A DNA stretch of 40,518 nt from Nitrosopumilus sp. Nsub (GCF_001541925.1 NZ_LQMW01000012.1:1-40518), one strand, 5' to 3'. Shown: positions 1-7,470, counted from the stretch's first letter. Notes: generated from the sequence alone by a model not told the origin. Numbers and translations: made by a program.

Positions 1-140
1 GTTTGATGGAGAGAACCATCAACGAAGTTGTCTACTTCGACTGATGCTGCAGTGGATCCCATAGCTATGACGATGAGCCAGATTTTCTTTAGTCTCTGGA
101 TCTCAACTTCTTTTGGAATTAATGCGGGCATCTGTGCCAT
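1..140 (-). CDS. amoC: Ammonia monooxygenase subunit C, N-terminal part (runs off window)
   Basis: Only the first 46 or so codons are inside the window. The reverse strand starts with ATG at 140 and reads MAQMPALIPKEVEIQRLKK, then a hydrophobic stretch (IWLIVIAMGSTAAS) and VEVDNFVDGSLHQ. This is the N-terminus I recognise from thaumarchaeal AmoC: a short cytoplasmic tail leading into the first membrane helix. AmoC is a membrane subunit of the copper enzyme that oxidises ammonia to hydroxylamine. It is divergent from amoB, with 254 bp between them. A TATA-like element (about 162-171) lies 26 bp upstream of the ATG. The metal-ligand region is outside the window, so it cannot be checked here. 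Confidence 0.93.
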   Translation of the reverse strand, partial: MAQMPALIPKEVEIQRLKKIWLIVIAMGSTAASVEVDNFVDGSLHQ

Positions 141-160
141 GGTTACATATGGGTAAATTC

Positions 161-171
161 GGCATATAAAG
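161..171 (-). promoter_or_regulatory. TATA box for amoC
   Basis: On the minus strand the sequence TTTATATGCC lies about 26 bp before the amoC ATG. That distance places the expected transcription start almost on the start codon, giving a leaderless or nearly leaderless mRNA. Assigned by position and composition only. Confidence 0.55.
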
Positions 172-347
172 CAAGAGTTCATAAATTCAAGATTTTATTG
201 AAAAAAATATAATTTTTTTATTATTAATTTGAAATAAATTATTTTTAATACATTAAATTTAACAAAAATTTTATTGTTTATTCATTAAATTCATTGTATA
301 GCATTGATGGTTAACATTAGAATAACGTCGATCCTCGTCAAGAAGGT

Positions 348-358
348 AAAACATATAA
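348..358 (+). promoter_or_regulatory. Candidate TATA box for amoB
   Basis: AACATATAACG lies about 40 bp before the amoB ATG, which would leave a leader of roughly 10-15 nt. A second TATA-like string (GGATATAATA, about 385-394) abuts the start codon and is too close to act for this start. The 141-394 spacer is otherwise very AT-rich with runs of A and T; I see no gene in it. Confidence 0.4.
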
Positions 359-394
359 CGATGAAATCTACCTCTCCATTAATAGGGATATAAT

Positions 395-964
395 ATGGTC
401 GAAAAAAAGATTTTCGTATTCGGACTAGCTGTCGTACTTGCACTAGGAACATTAGGATTCAACTGGGTTGAATCAATAATGCCAACTGCAGATGCACACG
501 GTGTCCAAGCACAACTCCAAAGTCGTTTCATCAGAATAGAAGATGAAACCTTCAATAGACAATCCCTACAAACTGGCGAAACCTTGACACTTCAAGGAAC
601 ACTAGTCAGTCTTGTAGAAAGAGACCTTAGAGGATGGTTATCCATTTTCTCAGAGTCAACCAACGCAGGTAACAGATGGGAAATGTTAGCAAGAGACCCA
701 CCAGGAAACGTCTTTGACATTGCTGGTAACTCAGTTGTAGAATACTCATTGTCTGCAAAAGCACTTGAAGCAGGTGTATACCACGTACACACCCAACTCA
801 ACGTAGCTCAAGTTGGTCCAGGACTCGGTCCAGGTCAAACAGTTGTCGTAGAAGGTGACCCAATTGTCAAACCAATTCCATATACTAACATCGCATATCA
901 ATCAGTTATGATCGGTGTAGGATATGTAATCACGTTTGCAACTAGACCTTGGCAAGTTATCTAA
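395..964 (+). CDS. amoB: Ammonia monooxygenase subunit B (periplasmic cupredoxin-type)
   Basis: 189 residues, the usual size for archaeal AmoB, which is far shorter than bacterial AmoB/PmoB. Residues 6-24 form a signal/membrane segment ending in TADA, followed by His35. Cleavage there would make His35 the N-terminal copper ligand, as in the methane monooxygenase PmoB family. The partner HxH motif is YHVHTQ (His130, His132). The body is a single beta-rich domain, and the C-terminal 20 residues are hydrophobic (YQSVMIGVGYVITFA). Archaeal AmoB lacks the second cupredoxin domain of the bacterial protein. Codons favour a small set (GGT, CCA, ACA, CAA), as expected for very high expression. Divergent from amoC. 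Confidence 0.95.
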   Translation: MVEKKIFVFGLAVVLALGTLGFNWVESIMPTADAHGVQAQLQSRFIRIEDETFNRQSLQTGETLTLQGTLVSLVERDLRGWLSIFSESTNAGNRWEMLARDPPGNVFDIAGNSVVEYSLSAKALEAGVYHVHTQLNVAQVGPGLGPGQTVVVEGDPIVKPIPYTNIAYQSVMIGVGYVITFATRPWQVI

Positions 965-970
965 AATAAC

Positions 971-1013
971 CCAACCTTTTTCATTTTATAGATACTTCTT
1001 ACGCTTTGCGTAA
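971..1013 (+). terminator. Probable terminator after amoB
   Basis: The amoB stop is followed by a T-rich stretch (about 976-988) and then a perfect 6-bp hairpin, TTACGC-TTT-GCGTAA (999-1013). The T-tract alone is typical of archaeal termination. The hairpin may be part of the terminator or a separate small element. Confidence 0.45.
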
Positions 1014-1056
1014 AACTATCAGGAACTTTTTATTCACAATAAAACAATAGAAAAAA

Positions 1057-1374
1057 ATGTTAGATTTTAAAATCACAAAATTAGATCTCAATCAAAGTTA
1101 TTTTTTTGGAGAAGTTGAATTTCGGTCAGATATATACAAAGTAAATATTCAAAATGAACGAAGAGGGAAAATTCTAAGATTGCCATTCCCAATAGAATCC
1201 AAAAAAGACAGAATTGTTGTCAGAATTTCAGGACCTGAAGGAATTCTATTTGTAGAAGATTATCTCCCATACAAAGGAGAATCAGAATGGTTAGAAATAG
1301 ACTCTAATGAAATTGCATTTTTTCTTGCAGATCATCAAGACCAATTAGATACAATTGAAGTAATGTATGAGTAA
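1057..1374 (+). CDS. Conserved-looking hypothetical protein next to amoB
   Basis: 105 residues, no signal peptide and no membrane segment. It alternates short hydrophobic strands with charged turns (for example IVVRISGPEGILFVEDYLPY), suggesting a small beta protein. The acidic C-terminus reads DQLDTIEVMYE. A T-rich and TATA-like stretch (about 1026-1036) lies 20-30 bp upstream of the ATG, so it probably has its own promoter rather than reading through from amoB. I do not recognise the family. The full open frame, the consistent A/T-rich third positions and its place between amoB and another unknown gene support a real gene. Confidence 0.75.
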   Translation: MLDFKITKLDLNQSYFFGEVEFRSDIYKVNIQNERRGKILRLPFPIESKKDRIVVRISGPEGILFVEDYLPYKGESEWLEIDSNEIAFFLADHQDQLDTIEVMYE

Positions 1375-1411
1375 AAGAAAGGACTTTAAGGAATCCTAAT
1401 AAAATATTGAC

Positions 1412-1939
1412 ATGATTTGGCCAGGTACTGGAGACCCATATAAGAGGAAAAAAGCAATAAAATTTCTTCTAATTAGTGCTGCAGTAGGTGGAATTGCAGT
1501 AGTACTTACAACTATAGGGGTAAATCCAATGATAGCTCAACAAGCACATAATGCATGTATACAAGATATGGAAACAGATTGGAAAATATCATTTACATTT
1601 GAAATGATTATGGATGGTCAGAAAGCAGAAGTTCAGCCAAATATAGGAATTTCAGATGAATGTCAAAGGGCGATATACACACTATCTAACGATGGCACAG
1701 TTTATGCAGAATGGACAGAAAACCCCAATTTTGAGTTAGGGCATTTCCTATACATTTCCAAATTTCAAATCAGAGACATGGAAGAATCAAAAACTGAAAT
1801 TTATGTAAATGATAGATTGGCAGAAAATGGTCTAAAAACACCATTACAAGACAAATATCACTACAAAGCAGTGTTTACTTCAAAGAATTATGATACATCT
1901 AAAGACAAAGACTTTTTGCCACCATTACCAGAAAACTAA
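1412..1939 (+). CDS. Hypothetical single-pass membrane protein with extracytoplasmic domain
   Basis: 175 residues. A basic N-terminus (YKRKKAIK) precedes one hydrophobic helix at about residues 18-37 (FLLISAAVGGIAVVLTTIGV). The remaining 135 residues would then be outside the membrane. That part holds only two cysteines (Cys49 in AHNACIQDM and Cys84 in SDECQR), which could form a disulfide. It starts 37 bp after the stop of the preceding gene in the same direction, so the two may be co-transcribed. I do not recognise the domain. Being beside amoB, an envelope role in ammonia oxidation is possible but is inference from position only. Confidence 0.8.
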   Translation: MIWPGTGDPYKRKKAIKFLLISAAVGGIAVVLTTIGVNPMIAQQAHNACIQDMETDWKISFTFEMIMDGQKAEVQPNIGISDECQRAIYTLSNDGTVYAEWTENPNFELGHFLYISKFQIRDMEESKTEIYVNDRLAENGLKTPLQDKYHYKAVFTSKNYDTSKDKDFLPPLPEN

Positions 1940-2079
1940 TTCGTAGAATAGAATATTCAGACTTGGTAGAATAATGAAATTAATTTAGATATCTACAAGA
2001 GGTAATTTCTAAATTTGAAAGTCCGTGGATGAACTAACTTGAAAAAATTAAAAATAATGAAAAGATGTAAGTGGTAAGT

Positions 2080-2349
2080 TTACCAATATTTACCGTTGTC
2101 TGGAATAAGACCGATACCTTCTCTTTCAAAGTGTCTGTCTAATTCATCAACCCATCTCTCACGGTTGTCTTTGTAAGCCCATCCGTGTACACGTAACCAG
2201 AATGAAATTACTCCAAGAAGGAATATTGTGAACATCATGGTTCCGAAGATGTAAATCATTACATCATAGAATAATGGATCATAGTTTGGTCCTAATTGTC
2301 CTGTAAGTGTTGACAGGAGACTTAGGAAAGTACCTACGATAGGAATCAT
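2080..2349 (-). CDS. Small membrane protein; candidate accessory AMO subunit (AmoY/AmoZ type)
   Basis: 89 residues. The N-terminus is mildly hydrophobic (MIPIVGTFLSLLSTLTGQLG). A strong membrane helix follows at about 28-50 (VMIYIFGTMMFTIFLLGVIS), then a charged C-terminal tail rich in Arg, Asp and Glu (DNRERWVDELDRHFEREG). Codon choice resembles amoB rather than the housekeeping genes, suggesting high expression. A TATA-like element (about 2371-2380) sits 26 bp upstream. Accessory membrane subunits AmoX, AmoY and AmoZ have been reported for the archaeal enzyme. This gene and the next one fit the expected size, topology and position near amoB, but I cannot tell which of Y or Z each would be. 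Confidence 0.85.
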   Translation of the reverse strand: MIPIVGTFLSLLSTLTGQLGPNYDPLFYDVMIYIFGTMMFTIFLLGVISFWLRVHGWAYKDNRERWVDELDRHFEREGIGLIPDNGKYW

Positions 2350-2459
2350 AATATTTTTGCACTATTTGTGCGATATATACATTTCTTTTATTCTTACAAA
2401 GTACGAGATCAGTATCACTAAGAGAAAATAATAAAATGAAAAGGAAAAATGAGGTTTTT

Positions 2460-2792
2460 TTATCCTCTGCCCATTGCTGCGTATTTACCTGATCTTCCTC
2501 TAATGAAGAAGGCTCCTGCAATACCACCGAATACTGCACCTGCAATTATTGCTGCACCAACAACACCATCTGCACTAATGTATGGAGTTCCTGAGCCAGC
2601 TGCTGGGTTTGCTTCAGCAGAAGCAACTCTACGAGATTGAATCTCAAGTGCTTCCTCTAAAGTATATGATCCGGTTTGTCCTTCGCTACCAACGTTGCCC
2701 ATGTACTGTGCAAATGCAACAGAACTTTGTGCAGAGAGTCCGATAGTGAAGACAGCGATTAAGGATGCTGCTAATAGTATTTTTGTATTCAT
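2460..2792 (-). CDS. Small secreted/anchored protein; candidate accessory AMO subunit (AmoY/AmoZ type)
   Basis: 110 residues. A clear signal peptide spans about 1-29 (ILLAASLIAVFTIGLSAQSS followed by VAFAQ). The short exposed segment is Gln/Glu/Ser-rich, with an EEALEIQSRRVASAEA helix. A Gly/Ala-rich membrane helix (about 78-97, VVGAAIIAGAVFGGIAGAFF) ends in a basic tail (RGRSGKYAAMGRG). The layout is therefore extracytoplasmic N-part, C-terminal anchor, basic inside. Codons are of the amoB type. A TATA-like GTTAAATAA (about 2824-2832) lies some 35 bp upstream, with AGGT just before the ATG. As with its neighbour, assignment to the archaeal AMO accessory subunits rests on position, size and topology. 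The sequence of the CDS is not in doubt; the function is. Confidence 0.87.
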   Translation of the reverse strand: MNTKILLAASLIAVFTIGLSAQSSVAFAQYMGNVGSEGQTGSYTLEEALEIQSRRVASAEANPAAGSGTPYISADGVVGAAIIAGAVFGGIAGAFFIRGRSGKYAAMGRG

Positions 2793-2916
2793 ACCTTTTA
2801 CCTGTCGTTTTTGCGGCTAGTGACTTATTTAACTTTTATTCTAAGTGTCATTTTTAGGATATAGTTGCGAGATCAGCAAAAGTAACGTTTAATTCTGCTT
2901 GTAAATGAGCCACATC

Positions 2917-3366
2917 ATGGGACGAATGCATACTCATAGACATGGAAAATCACATTCAATTAGACCAGCAACTCTACGTGCACCATCATGGATCACATTA
3001 ACGCCTGCTGAAATTGAAGCATTAGTAATAAAATATGCTAAAGACGGTTTAACTCCAAGTCAAATTGGAATTAAATTAAGAGATCAACATTCAATTCCAT
3101 TAATCAAACCAATAACAAAAAAGAGTATTGGTCAAATTCTAGAAGAAAATGATTTGAAACCAGAAATGCCTGAAGATTTAGAAAATATTGTTAACAAAGC
3201 AGTAGGACTTCAAAAACACCTAAAAGAAAATAGAGGAGATAATAGAAACGTCAGATCCCTAGAATTGATAGAAGCAAAGGTTCACAGATTATCTGTATAT
3301 TATAAAAAAATTGAAAGAATTCCAAAAACATGGAAGTATAAATCAGTGGTTGCTCAATTAGAGTAA
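2917..3366 (+). CDS. rps15: 30S ribosomal protein S15 (uS15)
   Basis: 150 residues in the long archaeal/eukaryotic form (S15P/S13e), with an N-terminal extension before the S15 core. The start is taken at 2917 (MGRMHTHRHGKSHSIRP), the usual archaeal N-terminus. A longer reading from 2905 adds only MSHI and is not expected. The core shows DNRNVRSLELIEAKVHRLSVYYK, the 16S-binding helical region. A TATA-like GTTTAATTC (about 2886-2895) is about 26 bp upstream, consistent with a leaderless message. It heads an operon with the RecJ-like gene (overlap of one base) and pcc1, an arrangement known across archaea. Confidence 0.96.
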   Translation: MGRMHTHRHGKSHSIRPATLRAPSWITLTPAEIEALVIKYAKDGLTPSQIGIKLRDQHSIPLIKPITKKSIGQILEENDLKPEMPEDLENIVNKAVGLQKHLKENRGDNRNVRSLELIEAKVHRLSVYYKKIERIPKTWKYKSVVAQLE

Positions 3367-4787
3367 TGACAAAAGTGTTTGAAGAATCATTATCACTATT
3401 CAAAGATAAAATATCAGATTGCATAAAATCCAATAAATCGATTTCAATTACAACACACAATGATTGTGATGGATTAACATCTGGAAGCATTATCACAAAA
3501 GCGTTAATCAGAGAAGGAGCAAAATGTACTATTAGAACATCAAAAGAATTTAGTAAAAATGTAGTTCAGTCATTAAAAACAGATTCAAGAGATTTTCATA
3601 TTATTACAGATTTAGGAGGAGGTTTTGAAAAAGACTTGAGTCAAACACTAGGAGATGATTGGATAATTTTAGATCATCACCAAATTTCAGATGAAGAAAA
3701 AGAAAATGAAAATATCATAAATTCATGGAAATACGGAATTAATGGAGGTTTAGAAATTTGTGCAGGAGGAATGGCATATTATGCAGCAATGGCACTAAAT
3801 GAAAAGAATTCAGATTTGTCTGAAATTGCAGTAGTTTCAGCTTTAGGGGACAGACAAGACAAGGGAGAAAACAAATCATTTACAGGTAAAAATTTTGAAA
3901 TTGCCAATACTGCAAAAGAATTAGGTCTGATTGAAATGGATTTGGATTTATTATTAGTAGGAAAAGAAACTAGACCATTAGCTGAAGCATTAGCTTTTAC
4001 ATCACAGCCATTTATCGAAGGATTAACATGGAATAAAGAAACATGTCTATCTCTTCTAAAATCATCAGGTATTGAATTAAAAGAAGAAGGGAGATGGAGA
4101 GTTCCGTCAGAACTAAATGACGATGAAAAAAAAATAGTGATTGAGACTATTGCAAATTTCTCATCAGAAAAAAATACTTTAGAATTAATGTCAGAATTAA
4201 TTGGATATACATACACATTTCTAAAAGAAGACAAAAGAGGCTTTCTTAGAGATGGTAGAGAATATGCAACTATGCTAAATTCATGTGGTAGAATTAACCG
4301 TTCAGGAGTGGGAATGGCAATATGTATGGGAGACAGAAATAAGATTCTAACAGAAGGAGAAACAATTCTAACAAATTATAGAAAAATGATTAAAGAATAC
4401 ATGAATGTGTTATCAAATGAACGATGGCGAATTTCAGAAAATGAAAATTGTGTAATGGTCAACGGAGAAGATATTGTTCCCGAAACAATGACAGGAAGTA
4501 TATCATCATTAATTGCAGGATCACCTAAAAATGCTGGAAAAGTAGTAATTCTTAGAACCAGGACAGAAGAAAATACCATTAAGTTCTCATCAAGAAAATC
4601 ATTTGGATGTAAATCAAATGTAAATCTTAGTGACTTGATGAAAAATGGAGCTGAAAAATTTAACGGTATTGGAGGAGGGCACGATAGTGCAGCAGGTGCA
4701 AAAATAACTAAAGACAAATTGGACGAATTTTTGAAATATTTAGAAGTAAATGTCGTTAACGTGTCAAGTACAAGTAATTCTGAATAA
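3366..4787 (+). CDS. recJ: RecJ-like DHH-family phosphoesterase (archaeal single-strand nuclease)
   Basis: 473 residues. The DHH domain motifs are all visible: HNDCDG (His31, Asp33, Asp35), TDLGGG (Asp82), and the signature DHH (residues 103-105). The C-terminal DHHA1 domain carries GGGH at 436-439. These residues bind the Mn/Mg ions and the nucleic-acid backbone. Archaeal members of this family include the GINS-associated nuclease and RNA-directed RecJ proteins; which activity applies here cannot be read from sequence. The ATG overlaps the S15 stop by one base and the gene runs into pcc1, pointing to translational coupling and a link to replication or RNA decay. Confidence 0.9.
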   Translation: MTKVFEESLSLFKDKISDCIKSNKSISITTHNDCDGLTSGSIITKALIREGAKCTIRTSKEFSKNVVQSLKTDSRDFHIITDLGGGFEKDLSQTLGDDWIILDHHQISDEEKENENIINSWKYGINGGLEICAGGMAYYAAMALNEKNSDLSEIAVVSALGDRQDKGENKSFTGKNFEIANTAKELGLIEMDLDLLLVGKETRPLAEALAFTSQPFIEGLTWNKETCLSLLKSSGIELKEEGRWRVPSELNDDEKKIVIETIANFSSEKNTLELMSELIGYTYTFLKEDKRGFLRDGREYATMLNSCGRINRSGVGMAICMGDRNKILTEGETILTNYRKMIKEYMNVLSNERWRISENENCVMVNGEDIVPETMTGSISSLIAGSPKNAGKVVILRTRTEENTIKFSSRKSFGCKSNVNLSDLMKNGAEKFNGIGGGHDSAAGAKITKDKLDEFLKYLEVNVVNVSSTSNSE

Positions 4788-4992
4788 TATATCCAAAAAA
4801 AAGGCTAAAGCAGTCAAAAAGGCATTAGAGCCAGACAATGTTAATTTTCCAAAAGGATTGAGTCTTTATGTTGAAAATATTGATAGCAAACTAATTTTTA
4901 ATTTTGAGAGTAAAGAAAACATGAAACAATTAGTAGGCACAGTAGATGAAGTATTAGAACATATCCAGGTTGCATTAAAGGTGATTGAATAA
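4750..4992 (+). CDS. pcc1: KEOPS complex subunit Pcc1
   Basis: 80 residues, the usual size for Pcc1, the small dimerising subunit of the KEOPS complex that makes t6A37 on ANN-decoding tRNAs. The sequence fits a KH-like two-layer alpha/beta fold: strand (CQVQVILNN), helix (KKKAKAVKKALEPDN), strands (LSLYVENID, KLIFNFES), then a long C-terminal helix (MKQLVGTVDEVLEHIQVALKVIE). It overlaps the 3' end of the RecJ-like gene by 38 bp, with no later in-frame start that keeps the first strand. Catalytic partners Kae1 and Bud32 are encoded about 17 kb away. Cgi121 was not found in the window. Confidence 0.87.
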   Translation: MSLTCQVQVILNNISKKKAKAVKKALEPDNVNFPKGLSLYVENIDSKLIFNFESKENMKQLVGTVDEVLEHIQVALKVIE

Positions 4993-4993
4993 A

Positions 4994-6259
4994 ATGTTAG
5001 ATCCCAAATTAATCAAAGAAAAACCAGAAGTTATCAAAGAGATGTTAAAAGCAAGATCAGTAAAATTTGATCTTGAGGGATTAATTGATTCAGATCAAAA
5101 AAGGCGAGAATTTATCATTAAGACTGACGAATTAAGAAAAAAGAAAAATCAAGTAGCATTAACCATATCAGAAAAAAAGAAAGGTGGAGAAGACATTTCT
5201 TCAATTTTAGCAGAAATGAAAGATGTTTCAGAGGAACTTACAAAATTAGAATTAGAACAAAATAATATTGAAAAAAAATATCTAAAATTAGCATCATCTA
5301 TTCCAAACCTCATTCATGAGTCTGTTCCAATAGGAGAAGATGATGAATCAAATAAAGAAATTAAGAAATGGGGAGACATTCCAGAGTTTGATTTTAAAAT
5401 AAAAGATCACATAGATATTTCTGAAGATTTAGATTTAGTAGATTTAGAAAGAGCCGCAAAAGTTGCAGGTGCAAGATTTTATTATTTAAAAAATGATTTA
5501 GTTAGATTAAATCAAGCATTGATTAATTTTGGATTAGATTTTCTTAGAGAAAAAGGATATTCTGTTGTTCAGCCACCATATATGATTAATCGAGAATCAA
5601 TGGAAGGTGCAGTAATTGCAGATGATTTTGAAGAAGTAATTTACAAAATTGATAATGAAGATTTGTACATGATTGGAACTTCAGAACATGCAATGGCAGC
5701 AATGCATTCAAAAGAAATTATTGAAGGAAAAGACATACCAAAAAAATATGCAGGTATTAGTCCTTGTTTTAGAAAAGAGGCAGGAGCACATGGAAGAGAT
5801 CAGAAAGGAATTTTCAGAGTCCATCAATTTGATAAAATTGAACAATTTATTTTTTCAAAACCGGAGGATTCTTGGAAAGAGCACGAGAAATTATTATCAA
5901 TTGCAGAGGAATTTTATCAAAAATTAAAAATTCCATACAGGGTGATGTTATTGTCTACCGGAGACACAGGCAATATTTCAGCAAAAACATACGATATTGA
6001 AGCATGGATGGCTGGACAAAATGCATACAGAGAAATTGTTTCGTGTTCAAATTGTCTAGAATATCAAGCAAGGAGACTGAAGATCAGATTCAGAGATAAA
6101 ACAAATGATGAAACACAGTATGTTCATACTCTCAATAGTACACTAATTGCTACAACAAGAGTTCTAGTAGCAATTATGGAAAATTTTCAAACAAAAGATG
6201 GGCATATTCGAATTCCTGAAGTATTACAGGGATATATGGGCAACCAGAAAGAGATCTAG
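4994..6259 (+). CDS. serS: Seryl-tRNA synthetase
   Basis: 421 residues from the ATG at 4994, one base after the pcc1 stop; a TTG three codons earlier would overlap pcc1 and is less likely. The N-terminal 100 or so residues are the long antiparallel coiled coil that recognises the tRNA-Ser variable arm (rich in K, E and L). The class II core has motif 2 (CFRKEAGAHGRDQKGIFRVHQ, from about residue 256) and motif 3 (TRVLVAIMENFQ then GHIRIPEVLQGYMG, about 384-408). This is the ordinary bacterial/eukaryotic-type SerRS, not the rare methanogen type. It is inserted between pcc1 and S3Ae in the ribosomal operon. Confidence 0.97.
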   Translation: MLDPKLIKEKPEVIKEMLKARSVKFDLEGLIDSDQKRREFIIKTDELRKKKNQVALTISEKKKGGEDISSILAEMKDVSEELTKLELEQNNIEKKYLKLASSIPNLIHESVPIGEDDESNKEIKKWGDIPEFDFKIKDHIDISEDLDLVDLERAAKVAGARFYYLKNDLVRLNQALINFGLDFLREKGYSVVQPPYMINRESMEGAVIADDFEEVIYKIDNEDLYMIGTSEHAMAAMHSKEIIEGKDIPKKYAGISPCFRKEAGAHGRDQKGIFRVHQFDKIEQFIFSKPEDSWKEHEKLLSIAEEFYQKLKIPYRVMLLSTGDTGNISAKTYDIEAWMAGQNAYREIVSCSNCLEYQARRLKIRFRDKTNDETQYVHTLNSTLIATTRVLVAIMENFQTKDGHIRIPEVLQGYMGNQKEI

Positions 6260-6265
6260 TGACAT

Positions 6266-6276
6266 ACCCTTATATT
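6266..6276 (+). promoter_or_regulatory. TATA box for S3Ae gene
   Basis: CCTTATATTTTGG is centred about 28 bp upstream of the TTG start codon at 6300. The spacing predicts transcription starting at or next to the start codon, so the S3Ae gene can be expressed separately from the serS operon as a leaderless mRNA. Confidence 0.6.
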
Positions 6277-6299
6277 TTGGATTCAAGGCTCGTTAAGAA

Positions 6300-6911
6300 T
6301 TGGCACGTAGAAAAGGTCGAATTAAGGACAAGTGGAGAGAAAAACGTTGGGTAAATGTTAATGCTCCAGATTCATTTAACAATGTTCCATTAGCTTATGT
6401 TCCAATTACAGATGACGAAAATGCTTCAGGTAGAGTAATTGAAGTTACATTGTTTGATATTCTCAAAGGCGATCCATCTCAACATCAATACAAAATCTAT
6501 TTCCAAATTGATAAAGTAGATGGAGATAATGCTTCAACTATTTTTAAGAGATTTGAATATTCAAAAGAATTTTTGAGAAGTCTAGTTAGAAGAGGTTCAT
6601 CCAAAATTAATTTTATAATTGATATCAAAACAAAAGATGGTTATGTTTTCAGAATTAAGATAATTGCCTTAACATATAGGCCACTAAATACATCAAGAAA
6701 ACACGCACTAAGAATTATTGCCAGAGATGTAATTAACAAAACAGTTCCTGAGATGACTGTTGAACAATTTGTTCAAGCCACTTGTTATAGCAAAATCAAT
6801 TCAGATATTATGGCAGCATTCAAACGAGTAATCAAAGTTAGACATGTAGGTCTTGAAAAAGTAAAATTAATCAGAACTGCAGATAAAGAAACTAAATTAC
6901 TAGAAGCATAA
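6300..6911 (+). CDS. rps3ae: 30S ribosomal protein S3Ae (eS1)
   Basis: 203 residues, typical of archaeal S3Ae. The start codon is TTG (6300), giving MARRKGRIKDKWREKRWVNV, the conserved N-terminus with KxKW; no ATG is available nearby. Later conserved segments include GRVIEVTLFDILKG and a central basic region (FLRSLVRRGSSKI). It binds 16S rRNA near the mRNA exit on the small subunit platform. The preceding TATA element supports the TTG choice. Together with S15, the DHH protein and Pcc1, this forms a conserved archaeal gene neighbourhood, here with serS inserted. Confidence 0.95.
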   Translation: MARRKGRIKDKWREKRWVNVNAPDSFNNVPLAYVPITDDENASGRVIEVTLFDILKGDPSQHQYKIYFQIDKVDGDNASTIFKRFEYSKEFLRSLVRRGSSKINFIIDIKTKDGYVFRIKIIALTYRPLNTSRKHALRIIARDVINKTVPEMTVEQFVQATCYSKINSDIMAAFKRVIKVRHVGLEKVKLIRTADKETKLLEA

Positions 6912-6937
6912 GTAATTAGAATTATCTATTTACAACT

Positions 6938-7369
6938 ATGAGCAACAAATTAGAAATTTCAATTGATATGATTGTTCATGCAACTGAAGATTTATCAAAA
7001 ATAGTGGAACCTTTTATTGAGATATTTGATATTGAAGATGAGATTTTTCACAAAACTGAAACTACGGGTTATTTTGAAAATCCCATCATTTTGTTGAATA
7101 CAAAACTTGTAAAAAAACAGGCAAAAAGATTTATGAAAAAATTTTTGGATTTGCTTTCAGTTACTCAGATTAATCAATTAGTTGAAGAGATTGAAGAAAG
7201 AACTGAGGATTCAAAATTTCATTTGAGATTAGATAAACAAGAATTTGTTCAAGGTAAACTAGTATTTAGTCAAAATGATACAATTAAGATAAAAATTCAC
7301 ACTCCAATATATAACAAAAAAAATACTCGTGAAATTTTTTCTGAGTTATTTCAGAGTCAACTAAATTAA
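6938..7369 (+). CDS. RNA-binding protein of the archaeal exosome-associated type (COG1325/DUF54-like)
   Basis: 143 residues, the family's usual length. It begins ISIDMIVHATEDLSKIVEPF, then alternates strands and helices (IILLNTKLVKKQAKRFMKKF, FHLRLDKQEFVQGKLVF, IKIKIHTPIYNKK). This resembles the small archaeal proteins annotated as predicted RNA-binding or exosome subunit proteins. The fold is like a split ribosomal L5-type RNA-binding domain. It follows S3Ae by 26 bp and is probably co-transcribed, in keeping with an RNA-processing role. Direct exosome membership is an annotation tradition rather than something visible here. Confidence 0.8.
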   Translation: MSNKLEISIDMIVHATEDLSKIVEPFIEIFDIEDEIFHKTETTGYFENPIILLNTKLVKKQAKRFMKKFLDLLSVTQINQLVEEIEERTEDSKFHLRLDKQEFVQGKLVFSQNDTIKIKIHTPIYNKKNTREIFSELFQSQLN

Positions 7370-7372
7370 ATA
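7362..7372 (+). promoter_or_regulatory. TATA-like element upstream of the RNA island
   Basis: AAATTAAATAGG overlaps the stop codon of the preceding gene and is centred 24-26 bp before 7391, where the terminal stem of the putative small RNA begins. The spacing fits an archaeal promoter whose first transcribed base is the first base of that stem. Confidence 0.4.
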
Positions 7373-7390
7373 GGAATAGACAGATTAATC

Positions 7391-7470
7391 AATTTGGGAA
7401 TGAGGAAATAACAGCCGCTCCAGTCTGAGCTGACGCTTTGAAGAAGCCGCGACGAACCGACCCCAAAATT
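7391..7470 (+). ncRNA. Putative small structured RNA, C/D-box-like
   Basis: An isolated GC-rich island (34 of 58 bases G+C at 7407-7464 by my count) lies in a very AT-rich spacer with no plausible reading frame. The ends can pair: AATTTGGG (7391-7398) with CCCAAAATT (7462-7470), allowing one bulged A. Just inside the stem are ATGAGGA (7400-7406), resembling a C box, and CCGA (7457-7460), resembling a D box. In the middle are CTGA (7425-7428), a D'-like box, and TGACGC (7431-7436), a weak C'. Relative to the consensus RUGAUGA/CUGA, the usual U-U pair would be replaced by G-C, a compensating change. This suggests a 2'-O-methylation guide RNA, but other structured RNAs are possible. Confidence 0.45.

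Noticed and set aside
592-801. Open frame on the minus strand within amoB
   Set aside because: It is a shadow of the strongly biased amoB codons; no promoter or plausible protein.
2279-2545. Minus-strand frame overlapping both candidate AMO accessory genes
   Set aside because: Spans the spacer and mixes two real genes in another frame; Leu/Lys/Ser-rich nonsense composition.
7391-7470. Split or permuted tRNA in the GC-rich island (GGTTCG on the reverse strand)
   Set aside because: The bases around GGTTCG cannot form a 5-bp T stem and no acceptor or anticodon arm could be found on either strand.
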